Source: Allofournierella sp. (GTDB lineage: Bacteria; Bacillota; Clostridia; Oscillospirales; Ruminococcaceae). From it: 64,000 nucleotides of DNA. A program made the position numbers and the translations under genes. Positions within the stretch are counted from its first letter, which is position 1. Every line of letters begins with the position of its first letter. The notes below the pieces were generated by a model, which had not been told where the DNA came from, made no database searches, and saw nothing but the letters and a program-made list of their open reading frames with translations. The stretch covers positions 124,001 through 188,000 of the forward strand of contig JAHHRU010000001.1 in NCBI GenBank assembly GCA_020025635.1. The letters run 5' to 3'. Positions 26,138 through 36,073 of this stretch are shown here, in pieces.

Positions 26138-26238
26138 TATGTCTCTCCCTTTCCTCTTTTCCCAGCGTATGCAAGTTATTCATTTCACCTTGTATACGTT
26201 TCAAAAGGCCAATTTATCACAAAATACGCCAAGGCGCT

Positions 26239-29200
26239 TTAATTGACCAGCTCTGCATCCACTTCGTTCAGGTCCAGCCGCAGCAGCTTGGACACACCGT
26301 CCTGCTGCATGGTCACGCCGTAAAGCACATCTGCCGCTTCCATGGTGCCGCGCCGGTGGGTGATGACGATGAACTGGGTTTTGTCCGAGATGCGGCCCAG
26401 ATACTGGGCGTACCGGGTCACGTTCACGTCATCCAGCGCAGCCTCGATCTCGTCCAGGATGCAGAAGGGCGCGGGGTTCACCGCCAAAATCGCAAAATAG
26501 ATGCTGATGGCCACCAGCGCCTGTTCGCCGCCGGAAAGGGCGGTCAGGTTCTTGATGACCTTGCCCGGGGGCGCCACCCGGATGTCGATGCCGCTTTCCA
26601 GCACATTGTCCGGGTCTTCCAGCGAGAGGGCCGCGGTGCCGCCGCCGAACAGCTCGTTGAAGATGCGGGCAAAGTGGGTGTTGATCTGGGCGAAGCTTGC
26701 GCTGAACAGCTCCCGCATCTGGCCCGAAAGCTCCGAGATCATGCGGCCCAGCTCCTTTTTGCTGTTTTCCACATCGGCTACCTGCGCCGAAAGGAACTCA
26801 TACCGCTGGCTGACCTCCTGATATTCTTCGATGGCCCCCACGTTCACGTTGCCCAGGCTGCGGATCCTGCTGCGCACCTCTGCCACCTGACGGCGCAGCT
26901 CGGTAACGCTTTCAAACTCCACACACAGCTGCTGGGCATCGCTCATGGTGAGCTGATATTCCTCCCACAGCTTTGCGGTGCTCTGGTCGTATTCGATCTC
27001 AGCGGCTGCCTTGCGCTCGGCAAGGCGGGCCATTTCCCCACTCATTTTTTCCCGCTGATCGGTGATATTGCGGATCTCCTGGCTCTGGCGGCTGATGCTG
27101 CCTTCCAGCTCCATACGGGTCTCGGAAGCGGCTTTGATCTCCTCTTCCTTTTCCCTCACCCGCTGGGCGGCCTGCTGCTTTTGCGCCGCTGTGGCCTCGA
27201 TCTCGGCCTGGCCCTGCCGGTTTGCTTCTTCCAGGCGGCGGATGTTGGCCTTGAGCTCATCCGAGCGAAGGCCGCTTTCACTCTGCCGGTTTTCCAGGCT
27301 GGTCACGTTGGAAAGATGCATCGCCCGGTCCTTTTCGGCGGCCAGACGGTCCAGCCGCAGGCCGGAAAGCTGCTCCGAAAGGGCGGCACGGCCGGCAAGG
27401 AAGCTGTCATCACTGCCGGAAAGCAGTGCCAGCTCCTCTTCCAGCTGGGCAATGGCTTTTGCCAGCTGTTCATCCAGGCTTTTGGCCTCTTCGCCCTCGG
27501 TGCGGGTGGACGCAAGGCTTTTTTCCAGCCCAGCGGCCTCTTCTTCCAGGGCATCGGCGGCTGCCTGCGCCTGATCCAGCGCAGTCACCAGGCGGTTATA
27601 CTCCATCTCGGCCCGGATCTTATCGCCCCCGGCCGTGATGACCTCGCTCTCGGTGGCGGTGATCTCGGCCTTCAAAGCCTCCATCTCTCTGCGGCAGTCA
27701 TCCGCCGCGGCCAGGGCCTTTTCCTGGGCATCGGAAAGGCCTTTCAGCTTGACGGTGAGCTCCTCGATCTCCTGCCGCCGGCTGAACAGACCCGCCGAGC
27801 GGGAGCTGCTGCCGCCGGTGAAGGAACCGCCGGCGTTGATGACCTGGCCGTCCACCGTAACGATGCGGTTGCGGTATCCAAGGCTTCGTGCCACACGGCT
27901 GGCCTCATCCAGATCATCCACCACAATGATGCGGCCCAGAAGGTTTGCCACCACCCGGTCGTATCTGCTTTCATACCGGACCAGGCTGGATGCCACCCGG
28001 GCGCTGCCCGACAGACGGGAAGCATCCATGTGGCTGCCGGTCATGGTGTCCAGCGGAAGGAAGGTGGCCCGGCCGGCCCGCTCCTGCTTGAGGAAGGCAA
28101 TGGCGGCCTTTGCCGCATTCTCGCCGTTTACCACGATGTTCTGCATGGCATAGCCCAGCGCGGTTTCAATGGCGGTTTCATAGCCCGGTTCCACCGTGAG
28201 GATGGAGCTCACCGGCCCGATGATTCCGGCCAGGCGCCGGTTCTGGGCGGCCCGCATCACGGTTTTCACGCTCTGCTGGTAGCCGTCCATATTCTTTTCC
28301 AGCTCTTTCAGCATATGGACGCGCTGGCGGGCGGCATCCAGCTGGCGCTGAGCCTGGCTGTGGGCCTCATCCGCTTCCTTTTGCTGCTGCTGACGGCTCT
28401 GCATTTTCAGAGCAAGGCCGTTTTTGATGTTGTTCAGGCGGGTCACTTCGTCCTCAATGGAGCGAAGATACTGCCTTGTATCCTGTTTTTCTTCCCGCAG
28501 GGCGGCGAGTTTTTCCTCGCTTTGGGCAAGGGCCGTGTGCACGGCAGAAAGCCGCTGGCTGGCTGTTGCGGCGGCACTTTCGCAGCCGGCAGCCTTCACC
28601 CGGGCCTCGGTCTGGCGGCGGGTCATATCGCTCAGTTCGCCGGTAAGCTCGCCCTTGCGCTGGCCGCTGGCGGCACTTTCCTTTTGCAGGCGGGCAAGGC
28701 GGGTTTCCAGGGTCTGTGTCTTTTCATCCAGCTGGGCAATGGTAATTTCCAGTTCCCGGGCCGCCTGCTGATTCTCGGTGATCTGCCGGTCCAGCTCGGT
28801 GCTGCCCTGATCCTCCTGGCGCAGCTGGCTCTGGAAGCTTTGGATCGAAATTCGGTTGTGCCGGATATCGTTTTCCAAAACAGCCATGCGGCTGTCGGCC
28901 CCGGCCATCTCCTCGGTGATGGAGCGGATGGCCGCGTTTCCCCGCTCCACCGCAAGGCCCAGCTGCTGCATCCGCTGGCGCACAGCTTCGGTTTCTTCGT
29001 CGATCTTTTCAATTTCTTCGCTCAGGGCATTGTAATCGGCCTCAGCGGTTTCATATTTTCGCTGCTGCTCCCGAACGGTGTCCCGGGCACGGCGCACGGT
29101 GTCCACCCAGAGCGTGACCTCCAGCTCCTTGCGCTTTGCCGAAAGCTTCAAAAACTCCTGTGCCTTTTTGCTTTCCTGTTCCAGCGGAACTACCCGGCTT

Positions 29201-29799
29201 TCCAGTTCGTCCAGGATGTCTCGCAGGCGCTCCAGGTTTTCCTCGGCTGCGGCAAGCCGCCGCTGGGCCTCGTTTTTCCGGTAGCGGTATTTTGCAATGC
29301 CGCTGGCCTCTTCAAAAATTTCACGGCGCTCGGCGCTTTTTGCGCCCACGATCTCGGCAATGCGGCCCTGGCCGATCGCCGAATAGCCGTCCCGGCCAAG
29401 GCCGGTGTCCAGAAACAGCTCATAGATGTCCTTCAGGCGCACGTTCTGGCCGTTGATGGAATATTCGCTTTCACCGCTGCGGTAATATTTCCGGCCGATC
29501 ACCACGGTGTCGGCATCCACATCGATCCTGCGGTCCGCATTGTCCACCGTCAGCTTTACCGAGGCGTAACCCATGGCGCCGCGCTGCTGGGTGCCGCCGA
29601 AGATCACGTCCTCCATTTTGCCGGCACCGCGCAGCTGCTTTGAGCTGGTTTCGCCCAGCACCCAGCGGATCGCATCCGAGATATTGCTTTTCCCCGAACC
29701 GTTGGGGCCCACCACTGCGGTGATGCCCCGGTCGATCTGAATTTTCGTTCGGTCCGGGAAGCTTTTAAATCCCTGTATTTCCAGTTCTTTCAGTACCAT
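26239..29799 (-). CDS. smc: Chromosome partition protein SMC
   Basis: The 1186-residue SMC ATPase has an N-terminal Walker A (GPNGSGKSN near residue 32), two long coiled-coil arms, a hinge around residues 500-680 with Gly-rich turns, and C-terminal signature LSGGEQALVAISIYFAIL and Walker B PFCILDEIEAALDD. With ScpAB it loads on DNA and extrudes loops for chromosome segregation. The start is ATG 29799, preceded by GAGGAAG. The gene follows rnc by 36 bases and precedes ftsY, a common Firmicute order. Confidence 0.97.
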   Translation of the reverse strand: MVLKELEIQGFKSFPDRTKIQIDRGITAVVGPNGSGKSNISDAIRWVLGETSSKQLRGAGKMEDVIFGGTQQRGAMGYASVKLTVDNADRRIDVDADTVVIGRKYYRSGESEYSINGQNVRLKDIYELFLDTGLGRDGYSAIGQGRIAEIVGAKSAERREIFEEASGIAKYRYRKNEAQRRLAAAEENLERLRDILDELESRVVPLEQESKKAQEFLKLSAKRKELEVTLWVDTVRRARDTVREQQRKYETAEADYNALSEEIEKIDEETEAVRQRMQQLGLAVERGNAAIRSITEEMAGADSRMAVLENDIRHNRISIQSFQSQLRQEDQGSTELDRQITENQQAARELEITIAQLDEKTQTLETRLARLQKESAASGQRKGELTGELSDMTRRQTEARVKAAGCESAAATASQRLSAVHTALAQSEEKLAALREEKQDTRQYLRSIEDEVTRLNNIKNGLALKMQSRQQQQKEADEAHSQAQRQLDAARQRVHMLKELEKNMDGYQQSVKTVMRAAQNRRLAGIIGPVSSILTVEPGYETAIETALGYAMQNIVVNGENAAKAAIAFLKQERAGRATFLPLDTMTGSHMDASRLSGSARVASSLVRYESRYDRVVANLLGRIIVVDDLDEASRVARSLGYRNRIVTVDGQVINAGGSFTGGSSSRSAGLFSRRQEIEELTVKLKGLSDAQEKALAAADDCRREMEALKAEITATESEVITAGGDKIRAEMEYNRLVTALDQAQAAADALEEEAAGLEKSLASTRTEGEEAKSLDEQLAKAIAQLEEELALLSGSDDSFLAGRAALSEQLSGLRLDRLAAEKDRAMHLSNVTSLENRQSESGLRSDELKANIRRLEEANRQGQAEIEATAAQKQQAAQRVREKEEEIKAASETRMELEGSISRQSQEIRNITDQREKMSGEMARLAERKAAAEIEYDQSTAKLWEEYQLTMSDAQQLCVEFESVTELRRQVAEVRSRIRSLGNVNVGAIEEYQEVSQRYEFLSAQVADVENSKKELGRMISELSGQMRELFSASFAQINTHFARIFNELFGGGTAALSLEDPDNVLESGIDIRVAPPGKVIKNLTALSGGEQALVAISIYFAILAVNPAPFCILDEIEAALDDVNVTRYAQYLGRISDKTQFIVITHRRGTMEAADVLYGVTMQQDGVSKLLRLDLNEVDAELVN

Positions 29800-29835
29800 A
29801 TCATGCTTCCTCACTGCACAGCCGCAGCAGGGGGC

Positions 29836-30501
29836 TTATTTTTCCAGCCCCATCAGCCGCAGGGCCTGGCGAGCTGCCTCCTGCTCTGCCGCTTTTTTGC
29901 TGTGGCCGCTTCCCCGGCCGATCTGATTGGAGTTGAGATAAACCGCCATTTCAAAGTGTTTTGCGTGGTCAGGGCCGGTTTCGCTCAGCACCTCATAGCG
30001 CAGAATCTCTTCCGGGTTCTGCTGAACCACTTCCTGCAAACGGGTCTTATAATCGGGGCCTGCCGTTTTGCCTTCGGTGATGAAGGGCAGGATGAAACTG
30101 CGGGCCGTCTCCATGCCGCCGTCCAGATAAAGGGCGGCGATCAGGGCTTCAAAGGCATCCGAAACAACGCTGGGCCGCTGCCGGCCGCCGCCTCGCTCTT
30201 CGCCTTTGCCCAGGCGCAGATATTTGCCAAGGTCGATCTCCTTTGCAAATTCAAACAGGGCGCTCTCGCACACAAGGCTTGCCCGGGCACGGGTCAGATC
30301 GCCTTCCGGCCGGTTCTTCCAGTGGTGGAACAGGTAATCCGCAACCACAATGGAAAGCACGCTGTCGCCCAAAAATTCCAGGCGCTCGTTGTGGTGCACC
30401 GGTGTTTTGGATTCGTTTGCAAAGCTGGTATGGGTCAGGGCCGTTTCCAGCAGGATGGGGTCTTTAAAGGTATATCCGATGATGGTTTCCAGTTGGTGCA
30501 T
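29836..30501 (-). CDS. rnc: Ribonuclease III
   Basis: The 221-residue endonuclease cuts double-stranded RNA in rRNA precursors and regulatory RNA. The signature ERLEFLGDSVL is near residue 40 and the second catalytic acidic site is SDAFEALIAALYLDGG. A C-terminal dsRNA-binding domain ends with GSGHSKKAAEQEAARQAL. Its ribosome binding site lies within the end of plsX. Confidence 0.97.
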   Translation of the reverse strand: MHQLETIIGYTFKDPILLETALTHTSFANESKTPVHHNERLEFLGDSVLSIVVADYLFHHWKNRPEGDLTRARASLVCESALFEFAKEIDLGKYLRLGKGEERGGGRQRPSVVSDAFEALIAALYLDGGMETARSFILPFITEGKTAGPDYKTRLQEVVQQNPEEILRYEVLSETGPDHAKHFEMAVYLNSNQIGRGSGHSKKAAEQEAARQALRLMGLEK

Positions 30502-30507
30502 AGTTTT

Positions 30508-31518
30508 TTATCCCTCTTGACTTTCCGTTTGCGCAGCAAGATTTTTTGCCATTACGCCGCACAGATCGTTCTCCACGCAGAGCTTTGCCTGGCGGATGGC
30601 GTTCTGAATGGCGCGGGCGTTGGAAGACCCGTGTGCCTTGATCACCGGCTTTGCGGCCCCCAGGAAGGGTGCTCCGCCGTATTCATCGGCATCCATGCTC
30701 TGTTTGAATTCCTTCACGCCGCCCTTTACCAAGAGATAGCCAAGCTTTGTGCCCAGGCTCTTTTTGAACATGGTTTTGAGCTTTGCGCCAAAGAACTTGG
30801 CAAGCCCCTCGGTGAGCTTCAGCACCACGTTTCCGGTAAAGCCGTCGGCCACCACCACGTCGGCACCGCCCTGAGGGATCTCCCGGGCCTCGATGTTGCC
30901 CACAAAATGGATCTGGGTGTTTTCCTTGAGCAGCTTATGAGCCTCCACATAAACGGGGGTGCCCTTGGTCTCTTCGGCGCCGTTGTTCACCAGCGCCACA
31001 CGGGGCTTTTCCACGCCCATGACCTGCTGCATGTAAACGCTGCCCATCACGCCGAAGGCTTCCAGCATCTGAGGGCGGCACTCCACGTTTGCGCCGCAGT
31101 CCAGCAGCAGGAAGGGCGTTTTGCCCGGCAGGATGGAGGCGAGCGCCGGGCGCTTGACCCCTTTCACCGTGCGCACGATGAGGCTTGTGCCCACATGCAG
31201 CGCACCGGTGGAGCCGGCCGAAACAAAGGCATCGCCCTTGCCGTCGGCCAGAAGCCGCAGGCCCACCACGATGCTGGAATCCTTTTTGGAGCGGATGGCC
31301 CGGGCGGGCTCATCGCACATCTCAATGACTTCCTCTGCGTTCACGATCTCGATTTTATCAAGGCTGATGCCGTTTTTCTTTGCGCAGTCCCGAATGACCG
31401 CTTCTTTTCCAACGGCAGTGATGGAAAGATCCGGCCACTGGCTCACAGCCGCAGCCGCGCCTTTCAGGATCTCGGCAGGAGCATTGTCTCCGCCCATGGC
31501 GTCCAAAATGATCTTCAT
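30508..31518 (-). CDS. plsX: Phosphate acyltransferase PlsX
   Basis: The 336-residue protein makes acyl-phosphate from acyl-ACP for phospholipid synthesis. It starts with the family motif ILDAMGGDNAPAEILKGA and contains ALASILPGKTPFLLLDCGANVE and VVADGFTGNVVLKLTEG. No acpP gene lies between plsX and rnc, unlike in many other bacteria. Confidence 0.97.
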   Translation of the reverse strand: MKIILDAMGGDNAPAEILKGAAAAVSQWPDLSITAVGKEAVIRDCAKKNGISLDKIEIVNAEEVIEMCDEPARAIRSKKDSSIVVGLRLLADGKGDAFVSAGSTGALHVGTSLIVRTVKGVKRPALASILPGKTPFLLLDCGANVECRPQMLEAFGVMGSVYMQQVMGVEKPRVALVNNGAEETKGTPVYVEAHKLLKENTQIHFVGNIEAREIPQGGADVVVADGFTGNVVLKLTEGLAKFFGAKLKTMFKKSLGTKLGYLLVKGGVKEFKQSMDADEYGGAPFLGAAKPVIKAHGSSNARAIQNAIRQAKLCVENDLCGVMAKNLAAQTESQEG

Positions 31519-31581
31519 AACTCAAAACACCCGACTTTCTTTGGCCCTGCACTGCCTTGCGGCAGCAAAGCCAATCAATGT

Positions 31582-32889
31582 TTATTCGGTTTCACCGGCC
31601 CAGGCGGTCATATCCGCCACGGCCCGCTCGGCCAGCGCCGCATAGCGCAGGCGTTTATCACGGACATGATTTTCCAGCGGGGGCAGAAGGCCCATGTTGG
31701 CGCCCATCGGCTGGAAGTTCTTGTTTTCGGTGGTGATGTAGCGCACCAGCTGGCCCAGCATGGTGTTTGCCGGCGGCAGTGAAAGCTCCCGTCCGCAAAG
31801 CTTTGCCCACACTGCGCGGGCGGCCAGAAGGCCGCAGGCAGCCGACTCCATATACCCTTCAAAGCCGGTGATCTGGCCGGCAAAGCGGATATTGGGGTGC
31901 TCTTTGAGGGCAAGGCCGCCGGTGAGCAGGCAGGGGCTGTTCAGGAAGGTGTTCCGGTGCATCACACCGTAACGCACAAACTCAGCATTTTCAAGCCCCG
32001 GGATCAGTGAAAACACCCGCTTCTGCTCGCCGAATTTCAGGTTGGTCTGGAAGCCCACCAGGTTGTACAGGGTGCCTTCCTCGTTTTCCCGCCGCAGCTG
32101 TACCGCCGCCCAGGGGCGGTGGCCGGTGCGGGGATCGGTGAGCCCCACCGGGCGCAGCGGCCCGAAGCGCATGGTGTCGGCACCCCGGCCGGCCATCACT
32201 TCAATGGGCATGCAGCCCTCGTAAACCGAAAGCTCTCCATCAAATTCATGCAGCTGTGCCCGCTCCGCAGTGGAAAGGGCCGCATAAAAAGCTTCGTACT
32301 CTTCTTTATTGAAGGGGCAGTTCAGGTAATCGGCATCGCCCCGGCCGTAGCGGCTGGCGGCAAACACCTTGTCCATATCCAGGCTGTCGGCGGTCACGAT
32401 GGGAGCCGCCGCATCGTAAAAGGAAAGCTCGCTGCCGCCGGTCAGGCGGGCGATCTCCTCGGCAAGTGCACCCTCGGTGAGGGGGCCGGTGGCCACGATG
32501 GTGAGTTCGTTTTCGTTGATGGAGGTGACCTCTTCCCGGTGCAGGGTGATGTTCTCATTTTCTTCCACAAGGCCTGTCACCGCCGCGCTGAACTTGTCCC
32601 GGTCCACCGCCAGGGCACCGCCGGCCGCCACACGGGTGGCCTCGGCGGCGGGCAGCAGGCTGCTTCCCAGCAGCTTCATTTCCGCTTTCAGAAGGCCGGA
32701 TGCGGAATCCAGCCTTTCGGCCTTCAGGCTGTTGGAGCAGATGAGCTCTGCAAAGCCGGCACTTTTGTGGGCGGGGCTGAACTTCTGGGGCTTTTGCTCC
32801 CACAGCTCCACCTTGACGCCCTTGCCCGCCAGCCAGAGGGCCGCTTCGCAGCCCGCAAGGCCGGCGCCTAAGATCGTTACTTTGTTCAT
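31582..32889 (-). CDS. trmFO: Folate/FAD-dependent tRNA uracil-54 methyltransferase TrmFO
   Basis: The 435-residue flavoprotein makes ribothymidine at position 54 of tRNA with methylenetetrahydrofolate. It has the FAD-binding GAGLAGCEAALWLA at residues 8-21, the ELICSNSLKAE motif with the catalytic Cys, and GGLALKEHPNIRFAGQITG near the C-terminus. Its ATG overlaps the topA stop by four bases, so translation is probably coupled. Confidence 0.97.
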   Translation of the reverse strand: MNKVTILGAGLAGCEAALWLAGKGVKVELWEQKPQKFSPAHKSAGFAELICSNSLKAERLDSASGLLKAEMKLLGSSLLPAAEATRVAAGGALAVDRDKFSAAVTGLVEENENITLHREEVTSINENELTIVATGPLTEGALAEEIARLTGGSELSFYDAAAPIVTADSLDMDKVFAASRYGRGDADYLNCPFNKEEYEAFYAALSTAERAQLHEFDGELSVYEGCMPIEVMAGRGADTMRFGPLRPVGLTDPRTGHRPWAAVQLRRENEEGTLYNLVGFQTNLKFGEQKRVFSLIPGLENAEFVRYGVMHRNTFLNSPCLLTGGLALKEHPNIRFAGQITGFEGYMESAACGLLAARAVWAKLCGRELSLPPANTMLGQLVRYITTENKNFQPMGANMGLLPPLENHVRDKRLRYAALAERAVADMTAWAGETE

Positions 32890-34961
32890 TTGTTCACCTG
32901 TGTTTCATATCCGCAGCCTTCCTTTGCGCAGTACAGGCGGCTGCCTTTCTTAAAGAGGGTCGCGCCGCACTTTTCGCAGGTCTGAGAAACCGGCTCATCC
33001 CAGGTCATGAAGTCGCAGTTGGGGTAGTTTTCGCAGCCGTAGTACACCCGGCCCTTTGCACTCTTGCGCAGCAGCATGCGGCCGCCGCACTTGGGGCACT
33101 TGCCGCCGGTATCCTTCACCAGGCGCTTGGTGTTGGTGCATTCCGGGAAGCCCGGGCAGGCCAGGAACTTGCCGTAGCGACCGGTTTTGATGACCATGCG
33201 CCGCCCGCACTTTTCACAGATCTCGTCTGTCTCTTCGTCCGGCACCTTCACCTTTTTGCCTTCCATATCCTTTTCAGCCTGCTGCAGCTCGGCATCGAAC
33301 TTCTGGTAGAAGTCATCAATGGTCTTTTTCCAGTCAGCGCTGCCGCTTTCCACCTTATCCAGGTTCTTTTCCATCTCGGCCGAGAAGGTCACGTCCACGA
33401 TGTTGGGGAATTCTTTGAGCATCAGGTCGTTGATGGTGCTGCCCAAAAGGGTGGGCTTGAGCTTTTTCTGCTCCCGCTCCACATAGCCCCGGTCAATGAT
33501 GGTGGTGATGATGGGGGCGTATGTGGAAGGACGGCCGATGCCGTTTTCTTCCAGCGCCCGGATGAGGGTGGCTTCGGTGTAGCGTGCGGGGGGCTGGGTG
33601 AATTTCTGCTCGGGGGTCAGCTCCCGCAGCTTGAGCTCCTGGCCCTCGGTGAGCGGGGGCAGAGAGGTTTCTTTCTTTTCTTTTTCGTCGGTGGCTTCTT
33701 CATAAAGAGCGGTGAAACCCTCAAAGGTCACCACATAGCCGCTTGCCCGGAACTGGTAATCGCCGGCCTTGATCTGGGCCGAAACGGTATCCTGCAGGCA
33801 GTCGGACATCTGGCTTGCAATGAAGCGGCTCCAAATCAGCCGGTACAGCTTTGCGATATCGCCGGAAATGCTCTTTTCGGCCTCGTCCGGGGTGATGGAC
33901 GGGTCGCTGGGGCGGATGGCTTCGTGGGCATCCTGGGCAGCGGTGGCCGAGCGGCTCTTGTAGGTGCGCTTATAGCTGCACACATAATCCGGGCCCCAGG
34001 TGCTGCTGATGTAGCTGTGCGCACCTGCCACGGCTTCATCCGACACCCGCAGGCTGTCGGTACGCATGTAGGTGATCAGGCCCAAGGTGCCCCGGCCGGC
34101 CAGATCCACGCCTTCGTACAGGGTCTGTGCGGCACGCATGGTGCGGGTGGCGGTAAAGCCCAGCCGGCGGCTGGCTTCCTGCTGAAGGGTGGAGGTGATG
34201 AACGGGGGTGCGGGCACCTTTTTCCGATTGCCCAGCTTGAGCTTGTCCACCACATAGGGGCAGCCCTCCAGGGCAGCCACAATGGCCGAAGCCTCTTTTT
34301 CGCTCTTCACTTCCAGCTTTTTGCCGTCAGCCGTGCCGTAAAGGCGGGCGGTGAACTTTTTGCCGGAGGCGGAAAGCTGTGCGTCCAGGTTCCAGTATTC
34401 TTCGGGCTTGAAGGCCTCGATCTCCTGTTCTCGGTCCACGATCAGGCGCACAGCCACGCTCTGCACCCGGCCCGCCGAAAGGCCGCGGCGCACCTTGCGC
34501 CACAAAAACGGCGAAAGCTTATAGCCCACCAGCCGGTCCAGCAGGCGGCGGGCCTGCTGGGCGTTGAACAGGTCCAGATCGATGGAGCGGGGATGGGCCA
34601 TTCCCTCGGTGACGCCCTTTTTGGTGATCTCGCCGAAGGTCACCCGGTTTTCATCCTCCACATTCAGGCCCAGGATGTGGGCCAGATGCCAGCTGATGGC
34701 TTCTCCCTCACGGTCCGGGTCGGTTGCGAGATAAACGGTGTCGGATTTTTTAGCAAGGCTTTTCAGCTCTTTGATGATCTTTTCCTTGCCCTTGATGTTG
34801 ATATACTGCGGGGCGTAGTCGTGCTCCACATCCACGCCCAGCTGGCTTGCGGGAAGGTCCCGGATATGGCCCATGCTGGCCGCTACCTCATAGCCGTCCC
34901 CCAGATATTTTCGAATGGTTTTCGCCTTTGCGGGCGACTCCACGATTACCAATTTTGACAT
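32886..34961 (-). CDS. topA: DNA topoisomerase I
   Basis: The 691-residue type IA enzyme relaxes negative supercoils. It opens with the Toprim motif LVIVESPAKAKTI and has the catalytic Tyr in GLITYMRTDS, with the metal site DPDREGEAISWHL. Three C-terminal zinc ribbons follow (CEKCG...CPGFPEC, CPKCG...CENYPNC, CEKCG...CAKEGC). ATG 34961 is chosen because GGGAG lies seven bases before it; an ATG six bases upstream is the alternative. Confidence 0.97.
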   Translation of the reverse strand: MSKLVIVESPAKAKTIRKYLGDGYEVAASMGHIRDLPASQLGVDVEHDYAPQYINIKGKEKIIKELKSLAKKSDTVYLATDPDREGEAISWHLAHILGLNVEDENRVTFGEITKKGVTEGMAHPRSIDLDLFNAQQARRLLDRLVGYKLSPFLWRKVRRGLSAGRVQSVAVRLIVDREQEIEAFKPEEYWNLDAQLSASGKKFTARLYGTADGKKLEVKSEKEASAIVAALEGCPYVVDKLKLGNRKKVPAPPFITSTLQQEASRRLGFTATRTMRAAQTLYEGVDLAGRGTLGLITYMRTDSLRVSDEAVAGAHSYISSTWGPDYVCSYKRTYKSRSATAAQDAHEAIRPSDPSITPDEAEKSISGDIAKLYRLIWSRFIASQMSDCLQDTVSAQIKAGDYQFRASGYVVTFEGFTALYEEATDEKEKKETSLPPLTEGQELKLRELTPEQKFTQPPARYTEATLIRALEENGIGRPSTYAPIITTIIDRGYVEREQKKLKPTLLGSTINDLMLKEFPNIVDVTFSAEMEKNLDKVESGSADWKKTIDDFYQKFDAELQQAEKDMEGKKVKVPDEETDEICEKCGRRMVIKTGRYGKFLACPGFPECTNTKRLVKDTGGKCPKCGGRMLLRKSAKGRVYYGCENYPNCDFMTWDEPVSQTCEKCGATLFKKGSRLYCAKEGCGYETQVNK

Positions 34962-34984
34962 ACGCATTCTCCCTTCGCTTGGGT

Positions 34985-36073
34985 TCATTTGCGGCGGTAC
35001 TGCCCGCCTGCGCAGGCGGCGGCATAGCCCGCCAGCTCCAGCTCCATCAGGGCTGCAAGCACAGCAGGCAGCGAAAGGCCGCTGCCTTCCACAATGGTTT
35101 CCACAGATTTGGGCGTCTGGCCCAGCCGCTCAAGCACTGTGCGGGCCGTCTGCGAAATCTGCGGCGGTTGTTTTGCGGCCTTTTTCAGCGGGGTTTCCGG
35201 CTCCGCTTCAAGGCCGATGCAGGCCAGGATGGGGCCTGCGCAGGGGGCCGCGCTGGCAGCCCCTGTCTGCAAAAGGTGGTTGGTGCCCTCACACAGGGGG
35301 CTGAAGATCGTGCCCGGCACCGCAAAGATGGGCCGCCCATAGCGCTGGGCATGGCTCACCGTGTTCATGGTGCCGCTCTGCATCCGGGCCTCCACAACGC
35401 ACAGGGCATCGCAGGCACCGGCGATCAGCCGGTTGCGCTGCAAAAAGCCGCTGCGCCCGGTGGGCGTATCCGGCCCGAATTCACTGAAAACCGCGCCGCA
35501 TTCCTCGATCCGCTGGCGCAGGACCCGGTTTGCCGCGGGGTAGGTTTTGTTGATGGCGGTGCCCAAAAAGGCCGCCGTGGGAGCATTTTCGGAAAGGGCC
35601 GCCTGGTGGCAGATGCCGTCCAGCCCGTCTGCAAGGCCGCTCACGATCACAGCTCCTGCACGGGCCAGGGGCCTGCCCACAAATTCCGCGGCCTGGGCAC
35701 CGTACTGGCTGGGCCGGCGGCTGCCGATCATTCCAACGGACGGCGCCCGGTTCAAAAGCCACGGGTCCCCGGTGCAGTAAAGCACCGCCGGAGCATCCTC
35801 CAGGCTCAAAAGCAGTGCGGGATAGTCTTCGTCCTCCTGAGTGAGGATGCGGATGCCGCTGCGCTCACAGCGCTGGGCCGTTTTTTCAAACTCTTCCGGC
35901 TTTGCCCAAAGGCGGGTCATCTGGCTTTTGGTCAGCCAGGGAGAAAGGTCTTCGCTGCCCGCCGCATCCAGGACCCCCCTTGGGGACCCGTAGACCGACA
36001 GCAGCTCGCCGGTATTCACGGCAGCCGGGCCTGTCAGGTTTGCAAACCACAGCCATTCCAGCAGTGTGCTCAC
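34985..36073 (-). CDS. dprA: DNA processing protein DprA
   Basis: The 362-residue protein binds incoming single-stranded DNA and loads RecA in natural transformation. The Rossmann core has VGMIGSRRPSQYG, VIVSGLADGLDGICHQAAL and a C-terminal winged-helix domain (LGQTPKSVETIVEGSGLSL). In the second motif the usual ARGID reads ADGLD. The start is GTG 36073, overlapping the methyltransferase stop. The gene is very common in Firmicutes and does not by itself prove competence. Confidence 0.95.
   Translation of the reverse strand: MSTLLEWLWFANLTGPAAVNTGELLSVYGSPRGVLDAAGSEDLSPWLTKSQMTRLWAKPEEFEKTAQRCERSGIRILTQEDEDYPALLLSLEDAPAVLYCTGDPWLLNRAPSVGMIGSRRPSQYGAQAAEFVGRPLARAGAVIVSGLADGLDGICHQAALSENAPTAAFLGTAINKTYPAANRVLRQRIEECGAVFSEFGPDTPTGRSGFLQRNRLIAGACDALCVVEARMQSGTMNTVSHAQRYGRPIFAVPGTIFSPLCEGTNHLLQTGAASAAPCAGPILACIGLEAEPETPLKKAAKQPPQISQTARTVLERLGQTPKSVETIVEGSGLSLPAVLAALMELELAGYAAACAGGQYRRK

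Noticed and set aside
26356..29643. A 1095-codon open frame antisense to smc
   Set aside because: Its composition follows the reverse complement of smc heptads; no domains or start signals were seen.
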